Source: CALKXV01 sp965228905 (GTDB lineage Bacteria > Pseudomonadota > Alphaproteobacteria > Rhodobacterales > Rhodobacteraceae). From it: a stretch of DNA of 64,000 nt. The stretch's first letter is position 1. Every line of letters starts with the position of its first letter. Location: assembly GCA_965228905.1 (NCBI GenBank), contig CBDDII010000003.1:1798001-1862000 (forward strand), written 5' to 3'. Below the pieces are notes generated by a model. The model had not been told where the DNA came from. It ran no database searches and saw only the letters and a list, made by a program, of their open reading frames with translations. The position numbers and the translations under genes are program-made. Shown piece by piece: positions 60,390 through 64,000 of this stretch.

Positions 60390-61616
60390 ATGCTCCGACG
60401 CCTTCACCCCGAACAACCCGAAGCCTTCGCCTTCACGCCCGCCAACCAGGCCTGGGCCGAGGCGCAGATCACCAAGTATCCCGAGGGCCGTCAGGCCTCT
60501 GCCGTGATCCCGCTCTTATGGCGCGCGCAGGAGCAGGAGGGGTGGATTTCCCGGCCTGCGCTTGAGGCCGTCGCGGCGATGCTGGACATGGCCTACATCC
60601 GGGTCTTGGAGGTGGCGACCTTCTATTTCATGTTCCAGCTTCAACCCGTTGGTTCTGTTGCGAATATCCAGGTTTGCGGCACCACGTCCTGCATGATCTG
60701 CGGGGCCGAGGATCTGGTGGCGGTCTGCAAGGAAAAGATCGCGCCGAAGGCGCACATGCTGTCGGAGGATGGCAAGTTTTCCTGGGAAGAGGTCGAGTGT
60801 CTGGGAGCCTGTGCGAACGCGCCGATGGCGCAGATCGGCAAGGATTATTACGAGGATCTGACGGCGGAACGGCTGGGCGAGATCATCGACGAATTGGCCG
60901 CCGGAAAGGTGCCGGTGCCGGGGCCTCAGAACGGGCGCTATGCCGCCGAGCCGCTTTCGGGCCTGACCACGCTCAAAGATTTCGACAGCGGGCGCACCCA
61001 GTACAACGCCAGTGCGCAACTGGCGGTCGATCTGGGCGATACCGTGAAGCGGATCGACGGCACCGAGGTGCCTTTGGTGACTCCCTGGAACCGGGCCGGG
61101 GATGCGCCGAGCCTGCAAGAACAGTGCGTGGCCGAGAAAGAGGCCGGGATCACCGGGGACAGTTCGGACAAGAAATCCGAGGTTGAGGGCGAAGCGCCGG
61201 AGGCGGAAGCCAAGGGCAAGCCGGAGGTCGACAAGGAGCTGGATGGCCCGTCTGAGGTCGTCAGTTCGGCGGATGCGCCGTCGAACGACGAGGACGACGC
61301 GCCGGAGGCGGTCGAAGCGCCGGTCGAGGGACAGAAACCCGAGGGGCTGTCAGAGGCCCGCGAGGGTGGTCCTGACGATCTGAAGAAGATCAAGGGCGTG
61401 GGGCCGAAGCTGGAACAGTTGCTGCACGAGTTGGGGTTCTATCACTTCGACCAGATCGCCGCCTGGGGACCGTCAGAGGTCGCATGGGTCGATGAAAACC
61501 TGCAAGGGTTCAAGGGCCGGGTGTCGCGCGACGCATGGGTGGCGCAGGCCAGCGCGTTGGCCAGCGGGGGCGAAACCGAGTTTTCAAAGCGCGTCGATGA
61601 CGGCGATGTTTATTGA
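60390..61616 (+). CDS. nuoE: NADH-quinone oxidoreductase subunit E with acidic linker and HhH tail
   Basis: 408 residues, about twice normal. Residues 1-200 are the thioredoxin-like [2Fe-2S] 24-kDa subunit: QVCGTTSCMICG (two ligands) and VECLGACANAPM (two ligands). A strongly acidic low-complexity linker (about 245-325) follows. The last 80 residues are the helix-hairpin-helix domain DDLKKIKGVGPKLEQLLHEL through GFKGRVSRDAWV to GDVY, nearly the same as in the 61704-62549 protein. Extended NuoE is known in this bacterial group. The tail should project from the NADH module. Confidence 0.95.
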   Translation: MLRRLHPEQPEAFAFTPANQAWAEAQITKYPEGRQASAVIPLLWRAQEQEGWISRPALEAVAAMLDMAYIRVLEVATFYFMFQLQPVGSVANIQVCGTTSCMICGAEDLVAVCKEKIAPKAHMLSEDGKFSWEEVECLGACANAPMAQIGKDYYEDLTAERLGEIIDELAAGKVPVPGPQNGRYAAEPLSGLTTLKDFDSGRTQYNASAQLAVDLGDTVKRIDGTEVPLVTPWNRAGDAPSLQEQCVAEKEAGITGDSSDKKSEVEGEAPEAEAKGKPEVDKELDGPSEVVSSADAPSNDEDDAPEAVEAPVEGQKPEGLSEAREGGPDDLKKIKGVGPKLEQLLHELGFYHFDQIAAWGPSEVAWVDENLQGFKGRVSRDAWVAQASALASGGETEFSKRVDDGDVY

Positions 61617-61703
61617 CCAAAGGGAATTTCGAACCAGATTTCCCCTTAGACCACACGCATCTATCGCGTTAGATTGGGCCGCGTCCAACTGGAGGGAAGC
61701 CAA

Positions 61704-62549
61704 ATGTCGCTGAAGTCGTCGAGTAATTTCAAACCCGCGTTGGTGCTGGCTGCGGTCATATTCGTGATCGCGTTCATCCTGTTCCTGACGCTTGGTGATT
61801 ACGGGTTTATCGCCGCCTTGTTCCTTGCACTGTTGCTGGCCTTTTTGAGTGGCATCGTTCTTTACCTGTCCCTGGGTCTGGGCGAGGGGGCGGCACATGG
61901 GGCCGCGCATGGCGGTGACAAGCCACAGTCGGCGAAGGCCGAGGCACCCAAGGCCGCAGCGGCGGTTCAGCCGGTCAGCGATGCGGCGGCAACTGCCGGG
62001 GATGCGGATGCCGAAGCGGCGAAGGTTGCCGAGATCGAGGCGGCGAAGAAGGCCGAACAGGAACAGAAGGCCGCCGAGGCGGAAGCTGCCCGGAAGGCTG
62101 CCGAAGCCGAGGCGGCAGAGGCCGCGAAAAAGGCGGAAGCCGAGAGAGCCGAGGCCGAAGCGGCCAAGGCGGCAGAGGCCGAAGCCAGTGCGGCTGCGAT
62201 GCCTGCAAGTGCCGGTGGCGAGGATTACGACAAGGATGGCGTCGTCGAGGGTGAGAACGAAGGCACGCGACCTGCCGGTCTGGATGCCCCGCGCGGTGGT
62301 CAGGCCGACGATCTGAAAATGATCAAGGGTGTCGGCCCCAAGATGGAGCAGCTTTGCAATTCCCTGGGGTTCTGGCACTTCGATCAGGTCGCCTCGTGGA
62401 GTGCCGATGAAGTGGCCTGGGTGGATGCGAACCTGAAGGGCTTCAAGGGCCGTGTCAGCCGTGACAACTGGGTCGATCAGGCCAGGACACTGGCCTCTGG
62501 TGGCGAGACGGAATTTTCCAAGCGGGTCGAGGACGGAGACGTCTATTAG
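61704..62549 (+). CDS. Membrane protein with Ala/Glu coiled coil and the same HhH tail as NuoE
   Basis: 281 residues. Two N-terminal membrane helices (PALVLAAVIFVIAFILFL and FIAALFLALLLAFLSGIVL) are followed by about 110 residues of Ala/Glu/Lys-rich sequence, likely a long helix or coiled coil, and a C-terminal helix-hairpin-helix domain from DDLKMIKGVGPKMEQL to GDVY. The tail is about 75 percent identical by eye to the end of NuoE. Start ATG 61704 follows GGAGGG. Could anchor or guide assembly of the peripheral arm; this is inference from the shared tail and position. Confidence 0.85.
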   Translation: MSLKSSSNFKPALVLAAVIFVIAFILFLTLGDYGFIAALFLALLLAFLSGIVLYLSLGLGEGAAHGAAHGGDKPQSAKAEAPKAAAAVQPVSDAAATAGDADAEAAKVAEIEAAKKAEQEQKAAEAEAARKAAEAEAAEAAKKAEAERAEAEAAKAAEAEASAAAMPASAGGEDYDKDGVVEGENEGTRPAGLDAPRGGQADDLKMIKGVGPKMEQLCNSLGFWHFDQVASWSADEVAWVDANLKGFKGRVSRDNWVDQARTLASGGETEFSKRVEDGDVY

Positions 62550-62592
62550 AGTGATCCGCGCGGCCTGTGTCCGCGTTAACCACGAATTAATC

Positions 62593-62627
62593 AAAGGGGG
62601 CGAGACAGCGGTGTCTCGTCCCTTTTT
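62593..62627 (+). terminator. Terminator-like hairpin inside the nuo cluster
   Basis: AAAGGGGGCGAGACA pairs with TGTCTCGTCCCTTT around GCGG, followed by TTT. A canonical rho-independent shape between the HhH membrane-protein gene and DUF5337-nuoF, so downstream genes may need read-through or another promoter. Confidence 0.75.
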
Positions 62628-62699
62628 ACGTGTGATGTCGACAAAGTTGATTGCGCAACAGGCACTTGGGACGTTAGGTTTAACGGCAAAGGAACAGAC

Positions 62700-62945
62700 A
62701 TGAGCCTGCAGATGACCGATCAATCCGACACCGACATGGATCGAGAACTGGGGCGTCAGGCGCGCGTGGTCTCGATCGTTATCGCGCTGACCATGATCCT
62801 CTGGATGGCAGCGCAATGGATCGGCGGACAGCTCGGATTACCGGATCGTTACGTTTTTCTCGCCGATCTTTTCGCACTTGCGGGTTTCCTCTGGGCGCTA
62901 ATCGTGACATGGCAAATCTGGCGAAAAAGGCGCGCCTCGCGGTAG
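62700..62945 (+). CDS. DUF5337-family small membrane protein
   Basis: 81 residues with two membrane helices (VSIVIALTMILWMAAQWIGG and VFLADLFALAGFLWALIVTW) and a basic C-terminal tail. This family is found beside nuoF in Rhodobacterales complex I clusters; function unknown, possibly accessory to complex I. Confidence 0.8.
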   Translation: MSLQMTDQSDTDMDRELGRQARVVSIVIALTMILWMAAQWIGGQLGLPDRYVFLADLFALAGFLWALIVTWQIWRKRRASR

Positions 62946-62980
62946 GGTCGGGCGGGCCGGGACTCTGACAGGACAGGCGT

Positions 62981-64000
62981 ATGCTGGAAGACAAGGATCG
63001 CATTTTCACCAACCTTTACGGGATGCACGACCGCACACTTGCCGGTGCCAAGGCGCGCGGGCATTGGGACGGCACGGCGGGGCTGATCCAGAAGGGCCGT
63101 GACTGGATCGTCGAAGAGGCGAAGGCCTCGGGCCTGCGTGGCCGGGGCGGTGCGGGGTTCCCGACTGGGCTGAAGTGGAGCTTCATGCCCAAGGAATCCG
63201 ACGGTCGTCCGTCCTATCTTGTGGTGAATGCCGATGAATCCGAGCCGGGCACCTGCAAGGACCGCGAGATCATGCGCCACGACCCGCATACGCTGATCGA
63301 AGGCTGCCTGATCGCCTCTTTCGCGATGAATGCCCATACCTGTTACATCTACCTGCGCGGCGAATACATCCGCGAGCGGGAGGCGCTTCAAGCCGCCATC
63401 GACGAATGCTACGACGCCGGGCTTTTGGGGCCGAACGCCGCCGGGTCGGGCTGGGATTTCGACCTGTTCCTGCATCACGGGGCCGGTGCCTATATCTGCG
63501 GCGAGGAAACGGCACTTCTGGAAAGCCTCGAAGGTCGCAAGGGAATGCCCCGGATGAAGCCGCCATTTCCGGCGGGTGCGGGGCTTTATGGCTGTCCGAC
63601 GACCGTGAACAACGTGGAATCCATCGCCGTTGTGCCGACGATCCTGCGCCGTGGGGCGGAGTGGTTCGCCGGATTTGGCCGCCCGAACAACACCGGCACC
63701 AAGCTGTTTGCGATCTCGGGCCATGTGAACACGCCCTGCGTGGTCGAGGAATCGATGTCGATTTCCTTTGAAGAACTGATCGAACGCCATTGCGGCGGCA
63801 TTCGCGGCGGCTGGGACAACCTGAAGGCGGTGATACCGGGCGGTTCGTCGGTGCCATGCCTGCCGGGCAAGATCATGAAGGAAGAGTGCATCATGGATTT
63901 CGACTGGCTGCGCGAGCAGCGGTCGGGCCTTGGCACGGCGGCTGTGATCGTCATGGACAACTCGACCGACATCATCAAGGCGATCTGGCGTCTGTCGGCG
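62981..64000 (+). CDS. nuoF: NADH-quinone oxidoreductase subunit F (partial, runs off the window)
   Basis: First 340 codons from ATG 62981, open to the last base. The NADH-binding loop GLRGRGGAGFPTGLKWSF, the FMN region NADESEPGTCKDREI and GAGAYICGEETALLESLEG are complete. The C-terminal [4Fe-4S] N3 cluster part is missing from the window. Binds NADH and FMN and passes electrons to the NuoE/NuoG clusters. Weak ribosome site ACAGGACAGG. Confidence 0.96.
   Translation, partial: MLEDKDRIFTNLYGMHDRTLAGAKARGHWDGTAGLIQKGRDWIVEEAKASGLRGRGGAGFPTGLKWSFMPKESDGRPSYLVVNADESEPGTCKDREIMRHDPHTLIEGCLIASFAMNAHTCYIYLRGEYIREREALQAAIDECYDAGLLGPNAAGSGWDFDLFLHHGAGAYICGEETALLESLEGRKGMPRMKPPFPAGAGLYGCPTTVNNVESIAVVPTILRRGAEWFAGFGRPNNTGTKLFAISGHVNTPCVVEESMSISFEELIERHCGGIRGGWDNLKAVIPGGSSVPCLPGKIMKEECIMDFDWLREQRSGLGTAAVIVMDNSTDIIKAIWRLSA

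Overview
The window looks like a chromosomal segment of an alphaproteobacterium, most likely a Rhodobacterales/Roseobacter-group member. This is inferred from gene content and order, not from any search. The supporting signs are an L21 ribosomal protein with a C-terminal helix-hairpin-helix tail, the order rplU-rpmA-GNAT-GNAT-obgE-proB-proA-chpT-DUF3553-olsBA, a DUF5337 gene inside the complex I cluster, and heme A synthase of the alphaproteobacterial type.

Layout. 1-1.36 kb: a BLUF blue-light sensor and an SDR oxidoreductase. 1.4-19.8 kb: a degraded accessory region. It starts with a P4-type integrase broken by an amber codon, translationally coupled to a DUF3987 gene that is split by an insertion sequence. 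Two near-identical 2,922-bp inverted copies of an IS3-family element, each with an IS1111-type IS110 element nested in its orfB, enclose about 10 kb. That interior carries a CUT2-type sugar ABC transporter, an SMP-30 lactonase and a divergent two-component system. The region ends with pieces of an IS1182-type transposase and a tRNA-Ser(CGA) gene. A 10-bp copy of the tRNA 3' end lies just upstream of the integrase.

20-23 kb: a secreted DUF2059 protein and an XRE regulator with seven 47-residue TPR-like repeats. 23.4-44.7 kb: a dense housekeeping block covering ribosomal proteins L21/L27, Obg GTPase, proline synthesis, ChpT of the CtrA phosphorelay, ornithine-lipid synthesis, tRNA methylation, heme A synthesis, carboxypeptidase Taq, MoaA, GlmS/GlmU, phosphoglycolate phosphatase and a DegT aminotransferase. 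45-53.4 kb: a large chemoreceptor, isovaleryl-CoA dehydrogenase behind a palindromic operator-like site, two LprI-like secreted proteins, an EcsC protein and an Aer-like PAS protein.

53.5-64 kb: the front of the complex I (nuo) cluster, nuoA-B-C-D-E-F, with nuoF running off the end. It is spread out by unrelated genes: DUF1127, STAS and a SARP-like regulator/hydrolase fusion between nuoA and nuoB, a sulfotransferase between nuoC and nuoD, and a compositionally odd orphan between nuoD and nuoE. A free-standing membrane protein with the same helix-hairpin-helix tail as L21 and NuoE, plus DUF5337, lies between nuoE and nuoF.

Most notable: the nested and inverted IS arrangement with a candidate bridge-RNA locus; small palindromic insertions that broke both IS3 genes, one sharing a 13-bp core with a hairpin array behind nuoA; paired palindromes between the sugar transporter and its presumed regulator; and one helix-hairpin-helix module reused on L21, NuoE and a membrane protein.
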